Shown here: in pieces, positions 50,666-60,582 of the stretch | Position numbering within the stretch: position 1 is the stretch's first letter | Layout of the letters: each line of letters begins with the position of its first letter | NCBI GenBank assembly: GCA_910574635.1 | Contig: CAJTCG010000003.1 | Coordinates: 62,001-126,000 of the forward strand | Reading direction: 5' to 3' | Length of the DNA: 64,000 bases | Origin: Oscillospiraceae bacterium | Lineage (GTDB): Bacteria; Bacillota; Clostridia; Oscillospirales; Oscillospiraceae | Made by a program: the position numbers and the translations under genes | Notes under the pieces: generated by a model | What the model was told of the DNA's origin: nothing | Databases searched by the model: none | Seen by the model: only the letters and a program-made list of their open reading frames with translations

Positions 50666-53600
50666 TCAGCGGGTCAGAACCCGGTGCAGGATAACGGCCA
50701 TCTCCGCCCGGCTGATGGCCGCGCCGGGGTTAAGGCGGGAAGCGCTGTTTCCCCGGACCGCTCCCATCTGGACCAGGGCGGCCACGGAGGGCCGGGCGAA
50801 GGCGGAAACCTGATAGCCGTCGGCATAGGAGGAGAGAAGACCGGCGTCGGCGGCGGGCAGGGACTGCCCCGCGGCCTCCAGAGCCCGGCAGATCATGGTC
50901 ATGGCGCTCTGGCGGGTGATGGGCCGGTCCGGCTGGAAGCGGCCGTTGTTGCCCTGGACGATGCCCAGGTCCCTGGCGGCGGCCACGGCCCCGGCGTAGG
51001 TGCTGTTTGCGGGCACGTCGGGGAAGCCGGAGGAGCCGCCGGTGGAGAACTGGAAGGCCCGGCAGACCATCAGGGTGAACTCTCCCCGGCTGATGGACTG
51101 CCCGGGGCGGTAGGTGTTGTTGCTGTACCCGGTGGTGATGCCGCTGGAGCGGAGGAACTCAATGGAGGGCTTCGCCCAGTCCCAGCCGCCGGCGGTGTCG
51201 GCGAAGGTGGCGGCGCAGTAGCCGTTGGAGAGCTGAAGCTCCACGGTGCTGGAGTGGCGGGTTCCCTGGGTGTCTACGGCGGTATAGGGAATGGTCAGGG
51301 TTCCCTGAAACTCCGCCTTGGGCAGGTAGGAAATCTGGCTGAGCTGCTGGGAACTGTAATGGGCGGCGGTGTTGACGCCGGTGCCCGTCCGGGCGGGGCT
51401 GCTGTAATTCTGATAGAGGTGTCCCGTATAGGGCAGGGAGTTGAACTGGACATAGGAAAGCTGGGTCCCCAGGGCCGCCTGACAGGCGCTTTGGAAGTCC
51501 GCGGCACGGAAGGAAATGGGGTGGGCGGAGCTGCCGGTGTAGCGGATCAGGGAGCCGGTGGAAGTGGAGCCGGCAATGGTGATCTCCACGGTGCCGTTGA
51601 AGGAATCCCCCCGGGTGCTGTAGCCGGTGAAGCCGAAGGTGACGGTGCCGGAGATGGAGGACGCGGCGAAGCTCACGTCGCCCAGCAGGCGGCTGTTGTT
51701 GGAATAGTAGTACCCGGTGGAGCTGCCGACGGTGTTCCCGGTGCGGCTGGCGCTGTTGTACTGGTGGTAGAGCGTGCCGTACTGGGAGGAGGGAAGGTCG
51801 AAACGGACGTAGTTCAGCGTGTCTCCGGTGGCGCTGCGGCAGGCGCTGTTGAAGTCCGAGGCGTTGAAACGGACGAAGCCGTTGGCCGCGGCGTTGTAGG
51901 AGACGATTTGGCTGCCGCCTCCGCCCACGGAGATGGTGACGGTACCGTTGAAGCGGACGCTGTCCGCGTCATAGCCGGTAAAGGGGATGGAAACGGTGCC
52001 CGTGTAGCCCGAGGCGGGGACAAAGGTGAGATTGGAAATGGAGGGGGAGCTGCTGCGGTAGTAGTCCGTGCCGGTGGATGCCCGGTAGCTGGAGGAGCTG
52101 TGGTAATTATAGTACAGGATTCCCGCGCTGGAGGAGGGCAGGCTGGTAAAGCGGATGTGGTCCAGGGTCCGGCCGGTGATGTCCTGCCCGGCGTCGTTGA
52201 AGTCCCCGGCGGCGAAGGTGACGGCCTGGCCCTTGGGGGTGTTGTAGTGCACGGTTCCCGCGCCGTCGTCCACATGGAGGATGAGATCGCCGGAGAAGGT
52301 GGCCCCGGTGGTGCTGGTGCCGGTGAAGGGGATGGTGACGGTGCCTCTGTAATTGGAGGCGGGCACAAAGGTGATGCTGGAGATCCGGGGCGTGGAGTTC
52401 CGGTAGTAGTTTTGGTTCGTGGCAACCTTCCTGCTGGAACTGCTGTTGTAGTTCAGGTAGAGGGTCCCGGTGCTGGAGGAGGGCAGGCTGGTGAAGCGGA
52501 TGTAGTTCAGCGTCCCCCCGGCGGCCCTCTGGCAGGCGTCGTTGAAGTCGCTGCCGTTCAGGCTCCGGCGCTGGTTCCGGCCAATGGAGTACTCCACATT
52601 GCCGCTGCCCTCTCCATTGGCCCCGTAGACCCGGATGCGGACCGTGCCGCTGTAGGACGCGCCGGAGCTGTCGGTGCAGCGGTAGGGAACGTCCACGTCC
52701 CCCACGTAGCCCTTGGCCGGGACGAAGGTGATGTCGTCCAGGAAGGGACGGCTGGAGGCATAATACCGGGTGTTGCTGTCCACCTTGGGAGAGTACTCGC
52801 CGGTGGGGCTGTAGTTATAGTAGAGAACGCCCCGGCTGGAGGAGGGCAGGCCGAAGGTGACGTACCTGATGGACCGGCCGGTGCGGCCCTTGCAGACGGC
52901 GGAGAAATGCTCCGCGGAGAAGGAAACGGGCTGGTCCACGGTGGTGGAGTAGCTCACGTCCCCGGTGGCTGTGGCCTCAATGCGGATGGTTCCGGTGAAA
53001 GTGGTTCCGTTGGTGGAGATGGCATTGTAGGCTACCACGGCGGTGCCGTCAAAGCCCGGCAGGGGGACGAAGGTCACGTCCCGCAGGGCCATCTGGCCCT
53101 GGCCGGTGGGCTGGTAGTAGTAGCGCTCCGTGCCGCCCACGCCGTGGCCCGGGGTCTCGGGGGCGGCGTACTTGTAATAGAGCACGCCGTTTTCCGTGGA
53201 GACCTTCAGGTTATAGACATTGTCCAGGGGGCCGCCGGCCTTTTCCTGGGAGCGGCTGTTCAGCTGGCTCAGCAGGCCGGAGAAGGAGTAGGAGGGCTCG
53301 GAACCCATGTTGACCGTAATGGCCTGGGCCACGTCCTCGGAGACGTTGACTTTGAAGCTGGCGCTGTAGCTGGTTCCGGCTACAGCGGCCTTGATGACCG
53401 CGCCGGTGCCGGGGTAGTTGCCGGTGACCCGGCCGCTGATGACCTGGGCCACGGAGTTGTTGGAGCTTTCCCAGTTGATGGTTTTGTATTTGGCGTTTCC
53501 ATAAGCGTCGGGTATGACGCTGATGTCCCGATACTGATAGATATCCACCACGCTGCTTTCGGAGAGCTTCACGGTCTCGCCTTTGCTGCCGGAAGTGGAT

Positions 53601-54811
53601 TTTTTGACGTAGCTCAGCAGGAGGCCGGAGACCTCAATCTCCCGGACGGCGGTGGGGCCGTCGGACCCTCCTGCCTGGGCGCGGATGACGGCGGGGCCGG
53701 GAGAGACGCCCTTGACGGTGCCGTCTTGAGAGACGGTGGCCACAGAGGTGTCACTGGAGGTCCAGGTGATAGTCTTGTCTTCCTCAAGCGCGTCGGAGGG
53801 GGTGACGGTGGCCTTGAGCTGGAAGGTTTTGCCCGGGTCCACAAATTTAAAGTCATTGGTGCCGGGGCTGGTGATGGCCACATTGGTGACCTTGGGCGGC
53901 CGGGCCTCCACAATGGAAACGACGCAGAAGGCAGTGGCCCGGGGGTCCGCGGCGGCGACGGCGGTGATGGTGACGGTCCGCCCCACAGGGGCGTTCGGGG
54001 ACACGGTGACTTTACCGTTTGTATTGACCTGGACTAAGGCGTCGTTTTCAGATCTCCAGGTGACATACTGATTTGTAGAGCCCGTCACCTCCGAGTCTAA
54101 CGTGGCGCTTTCACCCGGGGCGAGGCTGAGAGAGGTCCGATCCAGAGTCAGGCTGATGCTGGAGGAGGGAGGCGTTACGGAGGAGGCGGTTACCGTAAGG
54201 GTACAGGTATCGGATTTTGAGGTGTCCGCATCGGATGTCGCACGGATGGTAACCGTCCCGGCGGGCGTGCCGGAAGGTACGGAAACAAAGTCGCTGCTGC
54301 TTACGGTGACAGGAGAGGAGCTGGGGGAGACGGACCATCTGACGGACTGGTCTGCGCCGTTGGGCTGAACAGAAGCAGACAAATTGGTTGAGCCTCCGGC
54401 GGCAACACTGACTGTTTTGGGGGATACGGTCACCCCGGTGACGGCGGGGGGAGTCGATGTGGAGTCGGGTACGTCGACCGTGCAGGATGCCTGGACACCG
54501 GAGCCACCCTGTGCCCGGACGGTGATGGTAGCCGATCCCGGAGCAATGGAGGTAATAAGTCCGGTATTGCTGACAGTTGCAACCGGTGGATTATCGCTGC
54601 TCCACTCCAGCGCCTGGTTCGTTGCGTCTTGGGGTTGAATGGTTGCGGAAAGCTGATATGTTTGACCAATAGCAGAAAAGTGATAATCGGCTACGTTCAA
54701 GCTAATGGAACTGACGGGGGTATCCGCCGTGGCCGGGATGACCAGCAGGGAGCACGCCAGCGTCAGGGCCAGCAGCAGCGCTCCGGCCCGGCGGAGAATA
54801 CGGGATTTCAT
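50666..54811 (-). CDS. SLH-anchored surface protein with Ig-like and novel repeat domains
   Basis: The 1381-residue secreted protein has a signal peptide (residues about 1-30, ending ATA-DT), five Ig-like (Big_2-type) domains to about 490, then six tandem copies of about 115 residues (about 495-1195). Each copy has an xLPSS-xGxLYYNY block, a YY pair, and a TFVPA-xx-xGTVxIPFTG block. Three SLH motifs end the protein (about 1198-1381). It should be held to the wall polymer by the SLH part and extend outward. AAAAGGAG precedes the ATG. Co-transcribed with the PilZ gene. Adhesin or S-layer component is inference. Confidence 0.92.
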   Translation of the reverse strand: MKSRILRRAGALLLALTLACSLLVIPATADTPVSSISLNVADYHFSAIGQTYQLSATIQPQDATNQALEWSSDNPPVATVSNTGLITSIAPGSATITVRAQGGSGVQASCTVDVPDSTSTPPAVTGVTVSPKTVSVAAGGSTNLSASVQPNGADQSVRWSVSPSSSPVTVSSSDFVSVPSGTPAGTVTIRATSDADTSKSDTCTLTVTASSVTPPSSSISLTLDRTSLSLAPGESATLDSEVTGSTNQYVTWRSENDALVQVNTNGKVTVSPNAPVGRTVTITAVAAADPRATAFCVVSIVEARPPKVTNVAITSPGTNDFKFVDPGKTFQLKATVTPSDALEEDKTITWTSSDTSVATVSQDGTVKGVSPGPAVIRAQAGGSDGPTAVREIEVSGLLLSYVKKSTSGSKGETVKLSESSVVDIYQYRDISVIPDAYGNAKYKTINWESSNNSVAQVISGRVTGNYPGTGAVIKAAVAGTSYSASFKVNVSEDVAQAITVNMGSEPSYSFSGLLSQLNSRSQEKAGGPLDNVYNLKVSTENGVLYYKYAAPETPGHGVGGTERYYYQPTGQGQMALRDVTFVPLPGFDGTAVVAYNAISTNGTTFTGTIRIEATATGDVSYSTTVDQPVSFSAEHFSAVCKGRTGRSIRYVTFGLPSSSRGVLYYNYSPTGEYSPKVDSNTRYYASSRPFLDDITFVPAKGYVGDVDVPYRCTDSSGASYSGTVRIRVYGANGEGSGNVEYSIGRNQRRSLNGSDFNDACQRAAGGTLNYIRFTSLPSSSTGTLYLNYNSSSSRKVATNQNYYRNSTPRISSITFVPASNYRGTVTIPFTGTSTTGATFSGDLILHVDDGAGTVHYNTPKGQAVTFAAGDFNDAGQDITGRTLDHIRFTSLPSSSAGILYYNYHSSSSYRASTGTDYYRSSSPSISNLTFVPASGYTGTVSIPFTGYDADSVRFNGTVTISVGGGGSQIVSYNAAANGFVRFNASDFNSACRSATGDTLNYVRFDLPSSQYGTLYHQYNSASRTGNTVGSSTGYYYSNNSRLLGDVSFAASSISGTVTFGFTGYSTRGDSFNGTVEITIAGSTSTGSLIRYTGSSAHPISFRAADFQSACQAALGTQLSYVQFNSLPYTGHLYQNYSSPARTGTGVNTAAHYSSQQLSQISYLPKAEFQGTLTIPYTAVDTQGTRHSSTVELQLSNGYCAATFADTAGGWDWAKPSIEFLRSSGITTGYSNNTYRPGQSISRGEFTLMVCRAFQFSTGGSSGFPDVPANSTYAGAVAAARDLGIVQGNNGRFQPDRPITRQSAMTMICRALEAAGQSLPAADAGLLSSYADGYQVSAFARPSVAALVQMGAVRGNSASRLNPGAAISRAEMAVILHRVLTR

Positions 54812-54839
54812 AAAGCATACACTCCTTTTCCAAAAAGCG

Positions 54840-54870
54840 AAAAAGAGGGCGGGCTGTGACGCCCGCCCTC
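54840..54870 (-). terminator. Intrinsic terminator between the two SLH units
   Basis: Read leftward, a 10-bp stem (54861-54870 with 54845-54854) with a 6-nt loop is followed by CTTTT-like T residues. It ends the operon of SLH protein 2, making the two SLH genes separate transcription units. Confidence 0.8.
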
Positions 54871-54890
54871 AGGGGGCTGTGGTGCTGTTT

Positions 54891-57800
54891 TTAATTCGTG
54901 GTAGCGTCCCAGCCTTCTGTGGCGATGATAAACATAGGCCGCCAGAAGCCGTTTTTGTCCTGCGCTACGTCAAGGCGGATGGTTAAGCCCGCCTGGCCGT
55001 AGTTGGCGTTTTCATGGGCAAGGTACTTGTCAAATTCGATGTACGCGCCCAGCTTGGCGTTTGTAACCGTGAAGGACAGGGTGCTGCACTTCGGCAGAGT
55101 GGAGCCCGGGGGATAAGCGCTGAGATCTTTGATTTGCGGTACGTGCTTGATGCTGGGACTTATGGACTTGAAGGTGAGGGAGCTGGCGTAGTAGCCCTCA
55201 TACACGAGCAGGTTTGCAGGGGATGTGTCGACAACCTGCATGAGTTCATTGCCATTGTAGGCGTAGTAGATTGGGTTGTCAAAGGCAATGGAGAGAGGTC
55301 CGCTGACGCCTTGGTTAAGCGCTGCCAGAGCTTCTTCCCTGGTTGCGTAGGCCTCCGACTCGAAGCTGATGGCGTTAACCATGGGATGCTTCTCGTTGGG
55401 ATTGGTCAAATACCGTGCGGCGGTAAAGGCATAGGCGGAGCCGTCTCCCTGGCCGCAGGCGACAAACCAGTATTTTCCGCTGGCGTTGCTCAGCTCCTTG
55501 GTGCAGTCCACTTTCTGCTGCCAGGAAGGTGTCCGCAATTGCAGACCGCTGCCCTGCCCAATGCCGACTTTGATGATATTGGTGCCGTCGGTTTGGGCGG
55601 TGTTGAACCAGCCGCCCAGCATTTCCTGAGTGGAGGGGCTGCAGAAGAGGTCGAACACTGTGCCGTAGTTTTCGTCGTTGTAGACGAATTGGGTGGCCAT
55701 GGCTTCCAGGAAGCTGTATCCGATGTACTTGGTTTTCGCCTCCGCGATCCGGCCGGGGGAAATGTTCATTGCTTCGGCATAGGTGGGATCCCAGTGGTCG
55801 GCCATCATGCCGTTCAGCGGATCGCCGATTTTTAGATCGTTGATAACCAGGTAGTTAACATCCGCATCCTTTTTCACGCCCGTTGCGCCGGAAACGGATT
55901 TGGGCACCGCCAGGGAACTGACCGAGGCGGAGGGGTTGCTCAGCGTGGCCTGGAGGACGGGACGGGAGACCTTGCGGGTCTCGAAGCGGAAGGCATAGAC
56001 GGCGGAGGTGGAGTCCTGGGATTCACCCTCCAGAACGAAGTAGACGATGTAGGGGGTGAGGGGCTCCAGTTTGTTTAGAACTTGGAGGTTTACCATCTTG
56101 CCGGGATAGGGGTCGTTGCCATGGATCAGGCTGTCGTCGGGGTTGGTAATGGCAAGGCTGACCGGGGCGGAGACATTGGGCTCCGTGATGCCATAGCCGC
56201 TCTCCGGCAGCTTCTCCCAGCTGGGCCGGTCACCCAGGCCGATGTGGGTGCCGTCGGTCAAGGTGGTGGAGATTTCCCCGGCCTCGGCAATCACGTAATA
56301 GTAATGACTGGGAGTGCGGCTGAGCAGGAAGTTGATGGTGACTCCCGTATCGCTGGGGATGATGGTAGGTGTGTCGCTGATGAACGTGGGGGGCTTTGTG
56401 TCCTGGAAGGTGTGCTCCAGGGGCCACTTCTTGGAGGGCGTTCCGATTTCGTCCACCCGGTCGTTGGACTGCTGGTGGTTGTCGTAGACCGTGGGCGTCA
56501 GGGATTTCTCAATCAACGCGGTCATGGAGCTCTCATCCTTGGCCACTACCAAGACGTCCATTTTGACGGTTCCGGTGAAGTTTTCCCGTTTGTCAACACC
56601 ATTCAGGCTCTTGACGACAATGCCGTAATCCTGGTTTTCCGTTACGGCTCTCAGGGCCTGCAGCGGGTAGACCTGGGTGGTCTGACCTCCCTGCTTCCAG
56701 ATGGTGTGGGCAAGGCTCAGGCCTACCTCGGGATTTCGGGGCGTGACGTTGAAAAGCGTGTCTGCAAGGATCTTTTCCCACGTTCCGCTGGCGGTTTTGC
56801 GGTAGAGGTCGATGGTCATATGGTCCTTGGTCCAGAGAATCATGTCCCAAACGGTTTCCGGTCCGGCGTTGCCGGTGTTCTTGGGCTCCAGGGTGAAGCT
56901 CATGTCGAAAACCAGGGGATTTCCGCTGGCGTCAATGGGACCGGTACGGGGGCCCTTTTGGTATTCCAGCTGAGCGTCCACCGTGGTGAAGACGGGGAGC
57001 TTATAGCCCTCCGAGGGGGTTTGGACGTTATGTTTCATGCGGTTGTGGGCGTCGGAGTTGTCCGCGATGTCCGAGACAATGAAGAAGTAGGACTGGCCGC
57101 TGCCCAGATTGATGGCGCTTGCCCCCTTGTCGTTGTCCTTGCAGGGGAAGGAGATGGTCATTTCCCCTGTGCCGGTGCGGTCCCGGCTGACGGTGGCGAA
57201 GCGGTAGTCGATGACCCAGTCGCTGCCGATGGTGGAGGCGTTTTCCGCCGTCCGCTCAGAGACCAGCACCGGCGTGCCCCGGGCGGGCTGGCGATAGAGC
57301 TTGATATGCTTGCGCAGGAGGTCGGCGAAAATCTTGGCGTATTCCTCGCTTCCGCCCTGGGCGTTGTTGTAAGCCTCTTCAAAGCTGTCGAAGAAATCCT
57401 CGCCGTTTTCGTTCCGGGCGGCCAGGACCACCTCGGAGAAGACCAGGTTCACCGTGGAGGTGGGATAGGGCGTAGGCCGGGTTTCGGGGCTGCCCTCGGG
57501 CTCGTTGGTGAACGTTTGCTTGACGGTGGGGGGCTCGTTGTCCAAGGTGTTGATGGTCATGGGAGGCGTCAGTTCCTTGGTATAGACGCAGTAGTTCCCG
57601 GCCAGGTCTTTGGCCACGTAGTAAAGGTCATAGGCCGTCTGGGGCTCCAGTCCGCTGATGGCGAAGTTATAGCCAGTTCCGGCCCTGGCGGCCCGGACGG
57701 GACCGCCCCGGCGGACGACGTTGCTGCCGGTGCCGTTTTCAATTTGGATCTGTCCGGCAAGGCCGGGATTATCCTTGTCAATGCCGCTGCCATAGAAGGC

Positions 57801-59963
57801 GGCCCCCTGCTTTACCACGGCCCAGTACAGCACGCCGGGCTCATCCAGGGCGAACTCCATCGTCACCTGCCGGGCGGCGATGACCTTGGTGCGCAGGAAC
57901 TGAATCGTGGGCGGGGTCATGTCCTTTGTAGTAAACGTGACTTTCTTCACGGCGGAGCTTTTCCCGTTGTCCGCGTCGTTGAGCCAGAGATAGAGGTCGT
58001 ACTGAGTCTGCTCCTGGAGGTGGGAGGTGTTGATCCGGGAGACCAGGAAGGGCGTGTTCTTCTTCAAGTCCACAATGCCGTAGCCCAGGTTCCCCGGCAG
58101 GGCTGCGGAGCGGAAGTCCGCCGGCGTGGGAGCCGCGGCGCCCTTGGGCAGAAGGACGTAGTACATCTGGCAGTCCTTATTGGCCATGACCATGATCTGG
58201 GCCACCTGCTCGTTGTCCGCGTCCACCGTCAGGATGGGGGTCTGGGGATAGCCGCTGACAAAGTTGGGGGCGGTGTCATCCGGCGTGGTGAAGGCCGCGA
58301 TCTTCACGGGGCTCCTCCGGCCCCGGGCATCCTCCAGCAGGGCGGAGATGTAGTAAGAGCCCTGCTTCGTCAGGCCCGTCAGCCGGGCGGTGAACTCCGT
58401 GTTGGAGGCGGTGGCCTTGAGGGTGCCGCTGCGGAGAATCTTGGGATGGGAGCCGGGGTTCATCAGCTCCTCCTCCCCCAGGGAGCCGTCCATCAAGGCG
58501 GTGATAGCCCAGTGGATGGTGCCGGGTTTATTGGTGCTGAACACCGCGCTGGCGGAGGTGGGGGCGATGTTTTTTGCTTTGGGATAGCCCGCCAGCAGCC
58601 GGGGGTCCTCGGAGGATTCGGCGGCGGCAATGTTATCCATGTCTTGGTTATAGACGTTTCCGGTGATGCCGGGCCGGATATAGATGGTATCCGGCAGCAT
58701 GGTGACATTGGAATCCGGGGCATTGATGTTCAGGTGCCCGATGCTGCCCTTGCCGTCCACGTCGGTGCCTCGGTCCAGGTTCAGCTCCCGGATGGAGGCC
58801 CGGTCGTCAATGGTCAGCTTGGCGTCCACGGCCTTTTCGTCCATGGTGATCACGTCGGCCACGCCCTGGGCCAGCTGGAGGGTGGATTCCGGAGTCAGGT
58901 TTACCACCCGCTTGATGTTGCCCGCCAGCTGGAAGAGGGAACCCGCGACGCCGTCCAGCCGGATGGTCTGGAAGCCCAGGCCGTCCTCGGTCCGGTCCTC
59001 CAAGTAGCCGGGGGTGCGGAGGGTGACCTCGCCGATGTTGGTGAGGCCCTCGGCCTGGATGGAGAGGAACTGCTCCGTCAGGCTGTCCAGTTCCAAGGCG
59101 CCCGCGGTGACGTTGCGCAAAAGGACGCTCTGCTTGCCCGCCTCGGCCTCGCCGCCGCCGCAGATGATGATTTTGCCCATGACGTTGACGTTTTCCAGTT
59201 CCACGTTTCCCAGGCCTACGCCGCCGGTGAGGTAGAGGTTGCCGGTGACGGTAGTGTCTTTCAATTTCACCCCGGGGGTGGTGATGGTCAGGTTGCCGTA
59301 CACGCCGCCGGAGGTCTGCTCGCCGGGCTCCTGGACCAGGGTGCCCAGGGCGCGGACCAAAAAGCAGGCCATCTGGCCCCGGGTGATGGGCAGGTTGGGG
59401 CGGAAGCTGCCGTCGGCGTAGCCCTGGATGATGCCCAGCTCCGCGGCCTCCTGTACCAGGGGACGGCTCCAGCCGCCGATTTCGTGCATGTCGGTAAAGG
59501 TGGAGTTGGCGGCGTTGGGCACGCCCTGGAACCGGAGGCACCGGCCCAGAAAGACGGCGGCCTGCTCCCGGGTCACCAGGGAATAGGGGGAGGCGGTGGA
59601 GTCGCTGGTGCCGTTGAAGTAGCCCGCCTGGTGGGCGATGCTGACATCCTCGGCAAACCAGTCGTTGGGATTCACATCGGTAAAGGGGTTGCTGGGGCTG
59701 GGCTCCTCATAGCCGAAGGCCCGGTTCACCAGGGTGACGAACTCCGCCCGGGTGATGTTCCGGTCCTCGTGGAGGTTGCCCTGGGAGTCGCCGCGCATGA
59801 CGCCCCATTCCTGGACCTGCTCCAGGTAGGGGGTCATCCACTCCGCCGCCCGGACGGGGCGGACGGCGAGAAAGGCGCAGAGGGTCAGGGCAGTGAGAAC
59901 CAGGGCCGTCAGACGGACGGGCCCTGGTATGCGGGCGCGATGGGCGCGGGGTGTTTTTGTCAT
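54891..59963 (-). CDS. Giant SLH-anchored surface protein with beta-helix-like region
   Basis: The protein of about 1690 residues has a signal peptide (about 1-38), three N-terminal SLH motifs (about 40-215), a region of short repeated beta-strands (about 220-440) that reads like a parallel beta-helix, and then a long series of Ig- or FnIII-like domains with Pro/Thr-rich borders. A final part (about 1430-1690) has no family I know. It should be anchored at the cell surface. I place the start at 59963 (after GGAGGAAAG); an upstream extension would run through the PilZ gene in another frame. It is 22 bp from the PilZ gene, so co-transcribed. Confidence 0.9.
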   Translation of the reverse strand: MTKTPRAHRARIPGPVRLTALVLTALTLCAFLAVRPVRAAEWMTPYLEQVQEWGVMRGDSQGNLHEDRNITRAEFVTLVNRAFGYEEPSPSNPFTDVNPNDWFAEDVSIAHQAGYFNGTSDSTASPYSLVTREQAAVFLGRCLRFQGVPNAANSTFTDMHEIGGWSRPLVQEAAELGIIQGYADGSFRPNLPITRGQMACFLVRALGTLVQEPGEQTSGGVYGNLTITTPGVKLKDTTVTGNLYLTGGVGLGNVELENVNVMGKIIICGGGEAEAGKQSVLLRNVTAGALELDSLTEQFLSIQAEGLTNIGEVTLRTPGYLEDRTEDGLGFQTIRLDGVAGSLFQLAGNIKRVVNLTPESTLQLAQGVADVITMDEKAVDAKLTIDDRASIRELNLDRGTDVDGKGSIGHLNINAPDSNVTMLPDTIYIRPGITGNVYNQDMDNIAAAESSEDPRLLAGYPKAKNIAPTSASAVFSTNKPGTIHWAITALMDGSLGEEELMNPGSHPKILRSGTLKATASNTEFTARLTGLTKQGSYYISALLEDARGRRSPVKIAAFTTPDDTAPNFVSGYPQTPILTVDADNEQVAQIMVMANKDCQMYYVLLPKGAAAPTPADFRSAALPGNLGYGIVDLKKNTPFLVSRINTSHLQEQTQYDLYLWLNDADNGKSSAVKKVTFTTKDMTPPTIQFLRTKVIAARQVTMEFALDEPGVLYWAVVKQGAAFYGSGIDKDNPGLAGQIQIENGTGSNVVRRGGPVRAARAGTGYNFAISGLEPQTAYDLYYVAKDLAGNYCVYTKELTPPMTINTLDNEPPTVKQTFTNEPEGSPETRPTPYPTSTVNLVFSEVVLAARNENGEDFFDSFEEAYNNAQGGSEEYAKIFADLLRKHIKLYRQPARGTPVLVSERTAENASTIGSDWVIDYRFATVSRDRTGTGEMTISFPCKDNDKGASAINLGSGQSYFFIVSDIADNSDAHNRMKHNVQTPSEGYKLPVFTTVDAQLEYQKGPRTGPIDASGNPLVFDMSFTLEPKNTGNAGPETVWDMILWTKDHMTIDLYRKTASGTWEKILADTLFNVTPRNPEVGLSLAHTIWKQGGQTTQVYPLQALRAVTENQDYGIVVKSLNGVDKRENFTGTVKMDVLVVAKDESSMTALIEKSLTPTVYDNHQQSNDRVDEIGTPSKKWPLEHTFQDTKPPTFISDTPTIIPSDTGVTINFLLSRTPSHYYYVIAEAGEISTTLTDGTHIGLGDRPSWEKLPESGYGITEPNVSAPVSLAITNPDDSLIHGNDPYPGKMVNLQVLNKLEPLTPYIVYFVLEGESQDSTSAVYAFRFETRKVSRPVLQATLSNPSASVSSLAVPKSVSGATGVKKDADVNYLVINDLKIGDPLNGMMADHWDPTYAEAMNISPGRIAEAKTKYIGYSFLEAMATQFVYNDENYGTVFDLFCSPSTQEMLGGWFNTAQTDGTNIIKVGIGQGSGLQLRTPSWQQKVDCTKELSNASGKYWFVACGQGDGSAYAFTAARYLTNPNEKHPMVNAISFESEAYATREEALAALNQGVSGPLSIAFDNPIYYAYNGNELMQVVDTSPANLLVYEGYYASSLTFKSISPSIKHVPQIKDLSAYPPGSTLPKCSTLSFTVTNAKLGAYIEFDKYLAHENANYGQAGLTIRLDVAQDKNGFWRPMFIIATEGWDATTN

Positions 59964-59985
59964 AACTTCTTTCCTCCTCGTTCCG

Positions 59986-60582
59986 TCAGTCCTGGGCGCC
60001 GCGGCTTTGCAGCTGGAGGCTGAACACGGCCTCCCGCACCACGACCTCCTCGTCCTCGCACATGTCCACGAACTTGGTCGCGTACAGAAAACGGTCGTTT
60101 TGCAGCTCCTGTTTTCGGAGAATCTCACAGCGCAGGATCACCGGCTCCTCCGTAGGGACGATGACGATCTCCATCTGCTCGTGCAGCTCCAGCTGGCAGT
60201 CCGCGTAGAAAGCGATGCCGCCGCAGCTAAGGTCAATGGACTGCACGCTCCGCCGCCCCGTCCAGGAGGAGCCGGGCAGCGGGTAGAGGAAGGTGCTGAA
60301 CTTCACCGGCACCCGCAGGTTCCGCCGGACCTCCGGGTCCAGGGTGGCGATCTTCTCCAGAAGCACCGCATCTCCCCGCTGGCGGAGGATGCGGCACTGA
60401 ATGGGCAGCTCCTCGCTGCTGGAGCTGAAGAGGGTGACCACCTCGTGGGCCATTACGTCGTCCACCTTGTGGTCCTGGATGTTCAGCCGCATGGGAGAGT
60501 CTCCCGGCGCCGTGGCCAGCTGGCCGTTGGCCAGGGCGTGGTTCTGGGTGTCCAGAATCAGGTATGTACGGTTTGCTGTCAT
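59986..60582 (-). CDS. PilZ-domain c-di-GMP receptor, paired with SLH protein 2
   Basis: The 198-residue protein has an N-terminal beta-rich region and a PilZ domain with intact RRNLR (86-90) and Asp117-x-Ser119-x-x-Gly122 in DLSCGG. It differs from the other PilZ protein, so it is not a recent copy. Its ATG overlaps the stop of the FlhB-like gene by 4 bases (ATGA), with GGAGG upstream. It directly precedes the giant SLH gene. Confidence 0.92.
   Translation of the reverse strand: MTANRTYLILDTQNHALANGQLATAPGDSPMRLNIQDHKVDDVMAHEVVTLFSSSSEELPIQCRILRQRGDAVLLEKIATLDPEVRRNLRVPVKFSTFLYPLPGSSWTGRRSVQSIDLSCGGIAFYADCQLELHEQMEIVIVPTEEPVILRCEILRKQELQNDRFLYATKFVDMCEDEEVVVREAVFSLQLQSRGAQD

Noticed and set aside
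50663..54037. About 1120-codon Gly/Ala/Val-rich open frame on the plus strand
   Set aside because: Antisense shadow of SLH protein 1; no ribosome site, no recognised domain.
56082..60023. About 1310-codon open frame on the plus strand
   Set aside because: Antisense shadow of SLH protein 2, with low-complexity Gly/Val/His-rich product.
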